From the NCBI RefSeq assembly GCF_902170785.1, contig NZ_CABHYG010000001.1:269745-333744 (forward strand): 64,000 nt of DNA, read 5' to 3'. Position numbers and translations under genes: made by a program. The notes under the pieces are model-generated. The model saw only the letters and a list, made by a program, of their open reading frames with translations. It was not told the DNA's origin and did no database searches. Source of the DNA: Yersinia proxima (GTDB lineage: Bacteria; Pseudomonadota; Gammaproteobacteria; Enterobacterales; Enterobacteriaceae). Shown here piece after piece: positions 39,964 through 48,653 of the stretch. Positions within the stretch are counted from its first letter, which is position 1, and every line of letters begins with the position of its first letter.

Positions 39964-40899
39964 TTAGTGGCTGCGTTGCAGAAAATGCGCCAATTCCTGC
40001 GCATTCGGTAGGGCGGTCATTGCCCCTTTGGCGCTGGTAGCCAGCGCACCGCATGCTTGCGCTTGATCGATAGCCGCACTTAAATCCTGGCTTTGGTGCC
40101 AGTTGGGTTGTTGCGACAATGCTGCCAGCAACCCGGCAACAAATGCATCTCCGGCTCCGGTGGTGTCTATCGGGGTGATTTTCCGGCTGGCATATTTTTG
40201 CAACTTTCTACGGTTATGCACCCAAACCCCCTCTGCACCCAGTGTCACCAGCAATAATTTACAGGAATAGTCAGCCATAATCTGCTCCATAGCTGTCGCA
40301 ATATCCTGCTGCGGGCAGATAAAATCCAGTTCTTCCCGTGACAGTTTTACCACATCGGCTAACTGCAATGCTTGTTGCAGGCAAGGGAGTAACTCTTGCG
40401 GTTGACGCCAGATATCAGCGCGAATATTGGGATCAAAACTAACCCAACCTCCATCGGCTTTGATGCGGCGCATAGCCTCAAAGGCGGTGCTGCGGCTGGG
40501 TTCCTGACTCAATGCAATGGAGCACAGATGTAGCCATTGATTTGGTTTAAATTCTGGTAAATCAGTAGGTTGCAGGAATAAATCAGCACTTGGCATCACC
40601 ATGAATGTAAATGTGCGCTCGCCATGCTGATCCAAATCCACAACAACAGTTGAGGTTCGATGCTCCGCATCCAGCGTCATGGCACGAGTATCGACATTTT
40701 CCTGCTGCAAAACCTGCTGCATAAAACGGCCAAAGCTGTCTTGCCCAACCCGACCAATAAATGCACTTTTACCCCCCAATCTGGCAATGCCTACCGCGAC
40801 ATTAGCGGGTGCACCACCTGGGCATTTAAGGTAACTATTTGAATTTTCAGGAACAAGGTCAATAACAGCATCGCCCAAAACCCAAACGGTATTCTCCAT
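39964..40899 (-). CDS. scrK: Fructokinase ScrK (PfkB family)
   Basis: Phosphorylates the fructose released by ScrB to fructose-6-phosphate. PfkB motifs: CPGGAPANVAVGIARLGG near residue 27 and DTTGAGDAFVAGLLAALS near residue 245 (catalytic Asp). Length of 311 residues is usual. It is upstream of scrY on the same strand, with 299 bp in between carrying the scrY operators. The scr set is complete: K, Y, A, B and R. Confidence 0.95.
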   Translation of the reverse strand: MENTVWVLGDAVIDLVPENSNSYLKCPGGAPANVAVGIARLGGKSAFIGRVGQDSFGRFMQQVLQQENVDTRAMTLDAEHRTSTVVVDLDQHGERTFTFMVMPSADLFLQPTDLPEFKPNQWLHLCSIALSQEPSRSTAFEAMRRIKADGGWVSFDPNIRADIWRQPQELLPCLQQALQLADVVKLSREELDFICPQQDIATAMEQIMADYSCKLLLVTLGAEGVWVHNRRKLQKYASRKITPIDTTGAGDAFVAGLLAALSQQPNWHQSQDLSAAIDQAQACGALATSAKGAMTALPNAQELAHFLQRSH

Positions 40900-40945
40900 G
40901 ATAAACCCCTATTCTCTTCAATTCTATTTGCTGCTAAAAGTAGAA

Positions 40946-40959
40946 GAATCGGTTTAGCA
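40946..40959 (-). promoter_or_regulatory. ScrR-like operator upstream of scrK
   Basis: GAATCGGTTTAGCA, the reverse complement of TGCTAAACCGATTC, 47 bp before the scrK start. Same motif as the two sites before scrY. Confidence 0.55.
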
Positions 40960-41057
40960 AAGCAATAAAATAATCTACAATCCGATAAAAACAGCGAATG
41001 GTACGATGAAAAAAGAATTTATCGATACACCGCAGACAATGATTCAATTTCTCAAAA

Positions 41058-41076
41058 GATATGGATTATCATTAGC
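41058..41076 (+). promoter_or_regulatory. Fur box upstream of the siderophore-binding protein gene
   Basis: GATATGGATTATCATTAGC agrees with the 19-base Fur consensus at 15 positions. It lies 27 bp before the start codon, a place that would block transcription when iron is plentiful. Confidence 0.75.
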
Positions 41077-41102
41077 GTTCAATTTTTCCTAAAGGACATT
41101 TC

Positions 41103-42248
41103 ATGCCCGGTCGCATTGTCAGCAGGTTTTTATCATTAGTCGCTATGTGTCTAGCAATAACGGCATCATTTTCTGTTTTAGCACAGCCGATTGTGGTGAC
41201 AGATGTTGCCGGCCGGCAGGTGACATTAGCTCAGCCTGCATCACGAGTGATATTAGCGGATGCCAGGGCATTGATGGCATTGAATATTCTCCATCCGCAA
41301 ACACCGTTAAAAGGCATTATCGCCTGGGATAACTCACTGAAAGTGAAAGCTGCCGATCTGGTAGAGGCGTACGCCAAAAAATTCCCAGAAGTGAATAAGA
41401 TCCCGATATTTGATAACCCCTATGTCACTGATTTCAGTGTTGAGCGGGCAGTATCAATGCAGCCAGACTTAATTATCTTTGATACTGGATTACTGGCAAA
41501 ACTCAAAGCCAGTGGCGTATTGGCGCAGTTGGATAAATCGGGTATTCCGGTGCTGTTTATTGATTTCCGCCAACAGCCGTTGACCAACACAGTTCCCAGT
41601 ATGCAACTGCTCGGAAAAGTGTTTGGCGAAGAAAAGAATGCACAAGATTTTGCCCAGTTTTATCAGCAGCGGCTTAACTTGATTCGCCAACGAGTCGCTA
41701 CTCTTAAACCTGAACAGCGCCCAAGTGTTTTTATTGAACGCCACGCAGGTATGTCGGGTGATGAGTGTTGTTCGACTTTTGGTAAAGGCAGTTTTGGGCA
41801 ATTTATTGCCGAGGCTGGTGGGAATAACATTGGCAGCCAACTGTTCCCGGAAATGGGCGGTGAGATTAACGTTGAGCAGCTTATTGCCAGCAACCCTGAT
41901 TTTTATTTAATGACCGGAGCTGACTGGAGTCGAGGCCATAAAGGTTCTGTGGCAGTGCCTTTAGGCTACAACACTGATACCGCAACGACACAGGCAAAGT
42001 TGACCCATCTGATGGGGCGAACTGGTATCAGTATATTGAAATCCGTGCAGGATAAGAAAGTGATGGCGGTTTATCACCAGTTTTATGATAGCCCGCTTAA
42101 TGTGGTCGCTGTTGAAGCCATTGCCAAATTCCTGCATCCAGAATTATTTGCTGATTTGGATCCACAGGCGGATTTGGAAATGATTCATCAAAAGTATACT
42201 GCGATAGATTATAGCGGCGTGTTTTGGGTCACTGCCCTGCGCCCTTGA
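41103..42248 (+). CDS. Periplasmic iron-chelate (siderophore/haem-type) binding protein
   Basis: Class III periplasmic binding protein of an iron importer. A signal peptide of about 27 residues (ends SFSVLAQ) precedes PIVVTDVAGRQVTLAQPASRVIL, the usual beginning of FecB/BtuF-like proteins; GGNNIGSQLFPEMGGEINVEQLIASNPDFYLM is typical of the second lobe. 381 residues. There is no permease or ATPase gene nearby; the TonB receptor 500 bp downstream is probably its outer-membrane partner. The last codons and the stop lie inside a repeat (CGCCCTTGACGCCGCA), so the C-terminus may have been altered by its insertion. Confidence 0.82.
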   Translation: MPGRIVSRFLSLVAMCLAITASFSVLAQPIVVTDVAGRQVTLAQPASRVILADARALMALNILHPQTPLKGIIAWDNSLKVKAADLVEAYAKKFPEVNKIPIFDNPYVTDFSVERAVSMQPDLIIFDTGLLAKLKASGVLAQLDKSGIPVLFIDFRQQPLTNTVPSMQLLGKVFGEEKNAQDFAQFYQQRLNLIRQRVATLKPEQRPSVFIERHAGMSGDECCSTFGKGSFGQFIAEAGGNNIGSQLFPEMGGEINVEQLIASNPDFYLMTGADWSRGHKGSVAVPLGYNTDTATTQAKLTHLMGRTGISILKSVQDKKVMAVYHQFYDSPLNVVAVEAIAKFLHPELFADLDPQADLEMIHQKYTAIDYSGVFWVTALRP

Positions 42249-42533
42249 CGCCGCAGCGTTGTTAGCGGCACTCGTTACTCGGCCCATCCCTGGGCCTCAC
42301 CTCGTTGAGGCCGCTGCAAGCAGCGTTCAAATCTGCTCCCAGCAGATTTGTCACCCGAATCACTTACTTATGTAAGCTCATCGGGATTAATGAGCCTCGT
42401 CCCTGAGGCTCCCCCTTCGGGCAGCATAAATGTTGTTCAAATCGGTTCCCGACCGATTTGTTATTCGTTTGCTGCCTAGCTGCAACGCCAATAGCTTTGG
42501 GCAGTCAAACAGCTGGCGCCCTTGACGCCGCAA
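42236..42533 (+). repeat. Composite repeat: ERIC centre with four TCCC-loop hairpins
   Basis: Bounded by direct copies of GCGCCCTTGACGCCGCA (42239-42255 and 42518-42534). Inside are the ERIC centre (CCCGAATCACTTACTTATGT with TAAGCTCATCGGG, 42353-42385) and four hairpins with perfect or near-perfect stems whose loops all contain TCCC: 42281-42296, 42328-42350, 42392-42411 and 42438-42460. It supplies the stop codon of the preceding gene. 42534-42749 holds a weak inverted repeat near GCAATAACTC and a poor Fur-like match near 42676. Confidence 0.65.
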
Positions 42534-42749
42534 TGTGCTGCAATAACTCACGGTAAGTTATTGCAGCATGCACTACTACACTTAACCCACTTATTCCAAA
42601 TGGTTTTTATTCCCCGCTTCCCTGTTTTAGCAGCAAGAAATAATTCGTCTGTTTGCGACAAAATTGATTTACTTGGGAAATGTAATCATTAAGATTAGCG
42701 TTCCCAAAAAAACATAATCAGACACAACTCCTTTCGCAATAGGCCCAAA

Positions 42750-44906
42750 ATGTTAACGTTTTCCCGTTTGTCTCTGTTGGCCGTCTCCGTCGTGCTGGCA
42801 TTACCCGCTTTTGCCGCAGAGAAATCCTCTCCACCAGTGACTGATAACTCAGCCGAAACTAAAACGAATAAAAGTGACACACTCTCAGTGGTCGGTAACT
42901 GGCTTGATAATACGGATAACAGCACGGTTGTGTTAAATCACCCCGGTGCGCGCACTATCGTGACCCAGCAACGTATTCACGAAAAGGGGGCTCAGACAGT
43001 GGGGGATTCATTGCGTGGGATTCCTGGTGTTCAAGTGCGTGAAAGTAATGGCACGGGTGGCAGTGATATTTCGCTCAATGTAGGGGTTCGCGGCTTAACC
43101 TCTCGTTTATCTCCGCGCTCAACTATCCTGATGGACGGTATCCCACTAGCAGTAGCACCTTATGGACAGCCACAGCTATCAATGGCTCCACTTTCAATTG
43201 GTAACCTGCAATCCATCGATGTGATTCGTGGTGGCGGAGCAGTACGCTATGGGCCGCAAAACGTAGGCGGAATCATTAACTTTAACACCAAAGCTATTCC
43301 AGAAGACTTTAGTGGTGCGGTTAGTGCGCAAACACAGGGTGGCAGCCACGGCGGTTTGAAAACGCTGAATAGTGCATCATTAGGCGGCACGGCAGATAAC
43401 GGCTTTGGCGCAGCATTGTTATATTCAGGTCTGCATGGTCAAGGGTATCGTGACAATAACGACAATACTGATATCGATGATTTCATGCTGAAAACCCGTT
43501 ATCAGTTCACCGAACATGACGAGTTGCAGGCCAATTTTCATTATTATGAAGCACATGCTGGCATGCCGGGTGGGCTGACCAGCGCACAATATGCCCAGAA
43601 TCCTTTCCAGTCGACCCGCCCTTATGACCAGTTTGATGGGCGTCGCCGTGATATGTCATTCAAATATATCCACCAGGAAGATGATCGCCAGTTTGAGTTG
43701 CTGACATATTTCACCAAAAGTTTCCGTGGCAGCAATATTGAATCCGAAGGCACCGGTGCTAGCCTCGGTCAGAAACGCATGGTGGCTTACCCGCGGAATT
43801 ACACCACCTATGCCATTGAACCCAGTTATTCGCAGCTGTTTAGAATGGGCAGTAGCTCCCATGAGGTTACTGTTGGTTACCGCTATCTGAATGAAACCAT
43901 GGATGAGAAAGCCTATCGCTCCCCTTGGTATAACCCCGCGACAGTGACTTCAATGCCCGCTACACCGCAGTATTATCAGCACACGTCAGGCGGTACAGAA
44001 GCGCATGCGGTCTATATCGACGATGCTATTAATGTATCTGACTGGACCATCACTCCCGGCCTGCGTTATGAGAATATCCGCACTAATGTAGATGATTCTT
44101 TTGCCAATACCCGACGTGAGCAGCAGTACAGCGAGCCGCTACCTTCACTTAATGTGATGTACCATATGTCCGATGAATGGAAGCTGTTTGCCAATGCCAA
44201 TACCTCTTTTGGTAGCATGCAATATTTCCAGCTCAGCAAAGGCGGCAATGGTAATGCACCAGCACCGGGTTTGACGGCTGAAAAAGCGCATAGCTACGAA
44301 ATTGGTACTCGTTTTGATGATACGGTAATGACCGGTGAATTGACCCTGTTCTATATTGATTTCGATAATCAGCTGCAATACATCAGCAATGATATTGGCT
44401 GGACAAATCTGGGGGCGACGACTCATGAAGGGGTAGAACTGGCATTCAGTTATGACTTGAGCGAACTCAATTCAGTGCTGAATGGGGTAAGTGTTTACTC
44501 CAGCTACACCTATACCAAAGCAACCACCAAAAGTGGTGATTTTGCCGGTAAAGACTTACCTTTCTATTCACGTCAGGTCTATACCGTAGGTACTCGCTAT
44601 GAAACCGGTAAGTGGGTCTGGAACCTGGATAGTTATGCACAATCTCAGCAACAGTCACCGGGCTCTGGCCCGCAGTATATTACCGAGGAAAGTGCTGATG
44701 GCCAGTTTGGTACTATTCCGGGGTATATGGTGTGGAATACCCGTGCTGAATATAATTTCGGACCAGCCTGGTCAAATCTGACATTGGGTGCTGGGGTAAA
44801 AAACCTGTTTGATCAACGCTATTTCACGCGTTCCAATGATAACAACTCAGGTAAGTATGTCGGTGAGCCACGAACCTTCTTTGTGCAGGGGTCAGTTGCT
44901 TTCTAA
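42750..44906 (+). CDS. TonB-dependent iron-chelate receptor, FecA-like
   Basis: Outer-membrane receptor of 718 residues. A signal peptide (to PAFAAE) is followed by a TonB-box-like DTLSVVGN, the plug domain (VGDSLRGIPGVQVRES, GVRGLTSRLSPRSTILMDGIPLA, SIDVIRGGGAVRYGPQNVGGIINF) and a 22-strand barrel ending in FVQGSVAF with terminal Phe. It resembles FecA but lacks the N-terminal signalling domain of E. coli FecA, so it cannot act through a FecIR pair, none of which is nearby. Substrate is probably an iron chelate such as ferric citrate; not proven. Confidence 0.85.
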   Translation: MLTFSRLSLLAVSVVLALPAFAAEKSSPPVTDNSAETKTNKSDTLSVVGNWLDNTDNSTVVLNHPGARTIVTQQRIHEKGAQTVGDSLRGIPGVQVRESNGTGGSDISLNVGVRGLTSRLSPRSTILMDGIPLAVAPYGQPQLSMAPLSIGNLQSIDVIRGGGAVRYGPQNVGGIINFNTKAIPEDFSGAVSAQTQGGSHGGLKTLNSASLGGTADNGFGAALLYSGLHGQGYRDNNDNTDIDDFMLKTRYQFTEHDELQANFHYYEAHAGMPGGLTSAQYAQNPFQSTRPYDQFDGRRRDMSFKYIHQEDDRQFELLTYFTKSFRGSNIESEGTGASLGQKRMVAYPRNYTTYAIEPSYSQLFRMGSSSHEVTVGYRYLNETMDEKAYRSPWYNPATVTSMPATPQYYQHTSGGTEAHAVYIDDAINVSDWTITPGLRYENIRTNVDDSFANTRREQQYSEPLPSLNVMYHMSDEWKLFANANTSFGSMQYFQLSKGGNGNAPAPGLTAEKAHSYEIGTRFDDTVMTGELTLFYIDFDNQLQYISNDIGWTNLGATTHEGVELAFSYDLSELNSVLNGVSVYSSYTYTKATTKSGDFAGKDLPFYSRQVYTVGTRYETGKWVWNLDSYAQSQQQSPGSGPQYITEESADGQFGTIPGYMVWNTRAEYNFGPAWSNLTLGAGVKNLFDQRYFTRSNDNNSGKYVGEPRTFFVQGSVAF

Positions 44907-44920
44907 ATTAGCCGTTTAAG

Positions 44921-44955
44921 ATAAGCCCGGTAAGTGAGTCATTTGCCGGGCTTAT
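44921..44955 (+). terminator. Hairpin after the TonB receptor gene
   Basis: ATAAGCCCGG with CCGGGCTTAT forms a stable stem around a loop of about 14 bases, with only a weak T run after it. Confidence 0.55.
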
Positions 44956-44998
44956 GTATTATCCTGTTCTCTGCGTGAGTTCTTCTAAATCACCTAAT

Positions 44999-45017
44999 AT
45001 AAATGATAATCATTATT
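44999..45017 (+). promoter_or_regulatory. Fur box without an obvious gene
   Basis: TGATAATCATTAT at 45004-45016 matches the Fur consensus core exactly; about 15 of 19 positions agree overall. Downstream to 45322 I find no ORF beyond nine codons (45041-45070), and the nearest gene on the minus strand ends at 45323. A Fur-repressed small RNA is possible. The sequence does not show a RyhB core that I recognise. Confidence 0.6.
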
Positions 45018-45322
45018 CATATCATGGAGTGTGAATAATATGAATAATGACAATTTCACCAGAGCATAACTTCGTGTGGATAGCTGAAAGCATTGAAATA
45101 GAAATAATAAAGAGGGCCACTAAAAAATAAATTTCTTAATGAAGAAGTTAGAATGATTATCTTAAGTAGATGTTTTATACCAACAGATGAACCAGTGATT
45201 TATTTTTGTATATGCAATTGCAGGGTTTAATAACAGAATTAAAGTGAAATATAATACCGCAGTATTAAGCTCAACCATTTACGCGAAAAATTAATAATTG
45301 AGCATAATAGTTAGTCATTTGA

Positions 45323-46423
45323 TCAGGGAGAAGATTCAATTTTTGATAATTTATCTTCGGCAAACGCAACCTTATTCCGTCCGTCTTTTTTAGCGCGATA
45401 AAGTGCCTCATCAGCGGCTTTGAGTGAAGATGCCAGGTCATAGGACTGCAAGGGAGAAATCCCTGCACTTAATGTGACAGTGGTTGATACTTTGTGATTG
45501 AAAACATGTGGAATATCGAGTCCTAAAACGCGCTGGCGGACACGTTCTGCCAACTGGCTTGCATATTCTTCACTGACATGAGTCAGCAACACTAAAAACT
45601 CTTCACCACCGTAGCGCACCACGATATCCCGTGAGCGCACAGCATCACGAATTGCGGCTGCAACGCGCACTAATGCCTGGTCTCCCATAGTGTGGCCGTA
45701 GTTATCGTTATAGGCTTTAAAATGGTCAATATCGAGCAGCAGTACATAATGGTTACCAGGAGACTGGGCTAATAATGTCTCAAGTTTATTCTCCAATCCA
45801 CGACGATTATATAAACTGGTCAGTGGGTCTATCATGCTTAAATCACTGAACTTTTCTCTTTCATTATAAAGGCGTGCAACGAGTTTACGGGTAAAATCAT
45901 CGCTGCGACGTAGCATCAAATGATGCAAAGAGAAACCAATCAGAGGCAACATTATCGTGAATATGATACGGAAAATATTATGGAAGTCGTCCAAAAAAAT
46001 AACAGTGAGTGCTGGTGGAGCAGTATGTAAACAAAAGGCAAGAAAGTTATCAGACAGAGCAATTGTGCTGATAAAGAAAATGGTGAACAAACTGAGTAAT
46101 AAGTAATTATTTTCATTTGTGCCCAGATATTCAAATTTAAGAATGATTTGCCAGGCCCAGAGAATCCCCATGATAATTGAAAATAAATTCAATTTATCAA
46201 CATAATTCTTCGAAATAAAAATAAAATACGCCGCAACACTGAGACTGATAACCGTGATCATGACGAGCGGTAATGTCACTGCTGGCGTTTCAGGAGAGGG
46301 TAATATCATACTGAAAATAGCGGACGACGCATTAAGAAATAGAAAAAGCAGTAAAGAGAGCCGATGCTTACTTTTCAGAAGCTGATCGTAGGAATGGCTA
46401 TTCATATTTAATTCACTCTGCAT
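45323..46423 (-). CDS. Membrane-anchored diguanylate cyclase (GGDEF)
   Basis: Makes the second messenger cyclic di-GMP. The N-terminal half (about residues 20-170) has five to six hydrophobic helices, forming an uncharacterised sensor. The GGDEF domain covers about 195-355, with SMIDPLTSLYNRRGLE at the start and YGGEEFLVLLTHV as active site. The inhibitory site RSRD lies five residues before GGEEF, so product feedback is expected. 366 residues; no EAL domain. It faces a Fur-controlled neighbour, but whether iron affects it is unknown. Confidence 0.9.
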   Translation of the reverse strand: MQSELNMNSHSYDQLLKSKHRLSLLLFLFLNASSAIFSMILPSPETPAVTLPLVMITVISLSVAAYFIFISKNYVDKLNLFSIIMGILWAWQIILKFEYLGTNENNYLLLSLFTIFFISTIALSDNFLAFCLHTAPPALTVIFLDDFHNIFRIIFTIMLPLIGFSLHHLMLRRSDDFTRKLVARLYNEREKFSDLSMIDPLTSLYNRRGLENKLETLLAQSPGNHYVLLLDIDHFKAYNDNYGHTMGDQALVRVAAAIRDAVRSRDIVVRYGGEEFLVLLTHVSEEYASQLAERVRQRVLGLDIPHVFNHKVSTTVTLSAGISPLQSYDLASSLKAADEALYRAKKDGRNKVAFAEDKLSKIESSP

Positions 46424-46720
46424 AATGGCGTGCTGTCAGTAGACAAATAAACAATACCCTCATGAAGCCCTTATATTTAGGCACCACGATAAATAGTTCT
46501 TTTAAGTAATTATTTTTGTTTGAAGCGTTCTGTTAGCGCTTTAGGAATTTTCTTAGTCAAAATTACCATTTTTGTTTCAGTCTGTCATCATGATGTCGAT
46601 CAACTAATCAATTTACTCCTCGAAATCTGATATATCGATGGTATCAATGGCTCGGTGTCAGCTAAATCATGTTTTTTTTCATGATAACTTGATGATGCAG
46701 ACTGCATGATAGTGTTATAT

Positions 46721-46739
46721 GATATTGGTTATCATTATC
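46721..46739 (+). promoter_or_regulatory. Fur box upstream of yjjZ
   Basis: GATATTGGTTATCATTATC agrees with the Fur consensus at 16 of 19 positions, 18 bp before the yjjZ start. In E. coli the yjjZ/fhuF region is also Fur-regulated. Nothing else is evident in 46424-46720. Confidence 0.8.
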
Positions 46740-46757
46740 ACTTGAGTGGTGGTTACT

Positions 46758-47045
46758 ATGATTGCAGCCAAATTGACTACTTACCGTTTTGGGGGGATAA
46801 GTGGCTTATTGATCCGTGGAATGTCCAGTGGATGGGGAATGTTGCTGCCTTTTGCATTACTTCCGGTGCTGGGGTGGGCTGACATCACTGTGGGTCAGTT
46901 GCGAGTGCTGATTGTAGTCGCGATGCTGGCGACGGTGAGTATGTTATATCATGCACGGTTGCGGCACTTTCTATTACTGCCATCTTGTCTGGCGCTTTTG
47001 GCGGGAATGGTCGCAATATTGATGCACAATGGTATGCATGGATAA
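46758..47045 (+). CDS. yjjZ: DUF1435 small membrane protein YjjZ
   Basis: 95 residues with three hydrophobic helices (WGMLLPFALLPVLGW; LRVLIVVAMLATVSM; LLLPSCLALLAGMVAILM) and the conserved YHARLRHFLLLPSC between helices 2 and 3. The location, upstream of rsmC-holD-rimI with leucine tRNA genes nearby, matches E. coli yjjZ, and so does the Fur box. Function unknown. Start set at ATG 46758 after GAGTGGTGG; an upstream GTG at 46746 falls too close to the Fur box. Confidence 0.75.
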   Translation: MIAAKLTTYRFGGISGLLIRGMSSGWGMLLPFALLPVLGWADITVGQLRVLIVVAMLATVSMLYHARLRHFLLLPSCLALLAGMVAILMHNGMHG

Positions 47046-47100
47046 AAAGTGACTATAGAGATGAAGGGGGTTTAAATCGTGTTGATATTAGAAATCATCG

Positions 47101-47187
47101 TGGTGCGAAGGGAGGGACTTGAACCCTCACGTCCGTAAGAACACTAACACCTGAAGCTAGCGCGTCTACCAATTCCGCCACCATCGC
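47101..47187 (-). tRNA. tRNA-Leu (anticodon CAG)
   Basis: 87 bases including an encoded CCA. Read on the minus strand: acceptor GCGATGG, anticodon stem CTAGC with GTTAG around TTCAGGT (anticodon CAG), a long variable arm (CTTACGGACG) and T loop GTTCAAGTC. Identical to the copy at 47375 and very close to E. coli leuPQV. Confidence 0.96.
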
Positions 47188-47208
47188 CCAAATGATTTCT
47201 TACTATCT

Positions 47209-47334
47209 TACCTGTTATACTTCAAGCTGCATGTTCGTTGGCTGCCTTCATTCACCCTAGTCACTTACTTATGTAAGCTCTTAGGGATTCACTCAGTTGC
47301 CGCCTTCCTGCAACTCGAATTATTTTGGGTATAT
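47209..47334 (-). repeat. ERIC repeat between the two tRNA-Leu genes
   Basis: About 126 bp. Left end ACCTGTTATACTTCAAGCTG, centre CACTTACTTATGTAAGCTCT, right end CAACTCGAATTATTTTGGGT. Both tRNA genes are on the minus strand, so a joint transcript would include it. Confidence 0.92.
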
Positions 47335-47374
47335 CTCTTGAAGTGAGTAAAACTTCGGATTTATATCACCAGCT

Positions 47375-47461
47375 TGGTGCGAAGGGAGGGACTTGAACCC
47401 TCACGTCCGTAAGAACACTAACACCTGAAGCTAGCGCGTCTACCAATTCCGCCACCATCGC
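47375..47461 (-). tRNA. tRNA-Leu (anticodon CAG), second copy
   Basis: Same 87 bases as 47101-47187. Read on the minus strand it is the first of the pair; a possible -10 (TTTATATT) lies at 47473-47480, just upstream, followed by a GC-rich stretch as in stable RNA promoters. Confidence 0.96.
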
Positions 47462-47616
47462 ATGTGCTGTGCAATATAAATCTGTACTACGGGGGCGAAT
47501 TCTAGAGATTTTCGCGGTCAGGTCAATACTTATTTCCCCTGAGCGGGACGTTTGCTGTAAAAAGCATCATATGTTGATCAAATGATTTGATTACCGACGC
47601 TTTTCTTATTCCAGGT

Positions 47617-48537
47617 TTAACTCTTTATGTGGGCGGATTCGGGTGGATAATGGGCGAATAGCTCAATTAACCAATCAATTAACACTCTAACTCTGGGTGC
47701 CAAAAAACGCCCCGGAGGGAACATAATAAATAGCGGCATCACTGGCGGCGGCATATGGGGTAATACTTCAATCAATTCGCCTTGTGCTAATTGGCCCTGA
47801 ATACCAGCGGTAGGCACCTGAATCAACCCTAAACCTGCCACTCCCGCTGCAATATAAGCGTCAGCACCGCTGACACTCAAAATACTGGGTAAAATCCGAT
47901 TTTCAATTTTCCCCTGACAAACAAATTCCAACGGGTAATCGCGATGGTTTAACTGGGAGAAATAGCCTACAGCTTGATGGCCAGATAAATCATCCAGCGA
48001 CACCGGCATACCGTATTTTTCTAAATAAGCCGGCGATGCGCAGGTAATTTGTGGTTGCTGACCAATATTTCGTGCAGCTAATTGTTCATCGTGCGGTAGC
48101 CAGGCGCGTAATACACAATCTACACCTTCACGCAGCAGGTCGATGGTGCTGTCATTTGCGCCGAGAATCAATGTGATATGGGGATAGCGCTGATAAAAAT
48201 CACTTAATGCGGGAATAACAACATTGCGTGCCAGTGAATGTGGCATATCAATGCGTACCTTTCCTTCCGGTTGCAGTCGCTGGTGGCTAAACAACGAATT
48301 GGCCTCCTCAAATGCCGATAATAATTGCAGGCAACGGTGATAATAGAGTGTGCCTTCGGCAGTGATATTCACTTGACGAGTGGTGCGCACCAGTAAACGT
48401 ACACCTAACCGCTGCTCTAATCGCTTTAAGGTGTGGCTGACAGTGGCCCGTGGTAGTTGCAGTTTTTCTGCCGCGCGGCTGAAACTGCCCAACTCAACAA
48501 TACGGACGAATATCTGCATAGCTTGTATTTGATCCAT
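47617..48537 (-). CDS. LysR-family transcriptional regulator
   Basis: 306 residues. N-terminal winged helix-turn-helix (MQIFVRIVELGSFSRAAEKLQLPRATVSHTLKRLEQRLGVRLL), then a substrate-binding domain (KVRIDMPHSLARNVVIPALSDF; VDCVLRA; AYIAAGVAGLGLIQVP). It belongs to the group often paired with a divergent oxidoreductase; here an aldo/keto reductase gene starts 117 bp away on the other strand and is the likely target. Start set at ATG 48537; a longer frame to 48699 runs through the other gene's start. Confidence 0.88.
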   Translation of the reverse strand: MDQIQAMQIFVRIVELGSFSRAAEKLQLPRATVSHTLKRLEQRLGVRLLVRTTRQVNITAEGTLYYHRCLQLLSAFEEANSLFSHQRLQPEGKVRIDMPHSLARNVVIPALSDFYQRYPHITLILGANDSTIDLLREGVDCVLRAWLPHDEQLAARNIGQQPQITCASPAYLEKYGMPVSLDDLSGHQAVGYFSQLNHRDYPLEFVCQGKIENRILPSILSVSGADAYIAAGVAGLGLIQVPTAGIQGQLAQGELIEVLPHMPPPVMPLFIMFPPGRFLAPRVRVLIDWLIELFAHYPPESAHIKS

Positions 48538-48653
48538 AATTGCGTTCGCCCATTGTTGGTGTTTTTTGAATAGTGATGAGTGATCTGCATTATTTATCTT
48601 TCCTCGTGAAACAACCACACTTTCTTCCGACATCACTAATCGGGAGTATCGCA

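Noticed and set aside
42674..42696. A Fur-box-like stretch before the TonB receptor gene
   Set aside because: Only about 12 of 19 bases agree with the consensus, so it is not reported as a feature.
45041..45070. A nine-codon ORF after the orphan Fur box
   Set aside because: Too short and with no similarity; noted only because of the Fur box.
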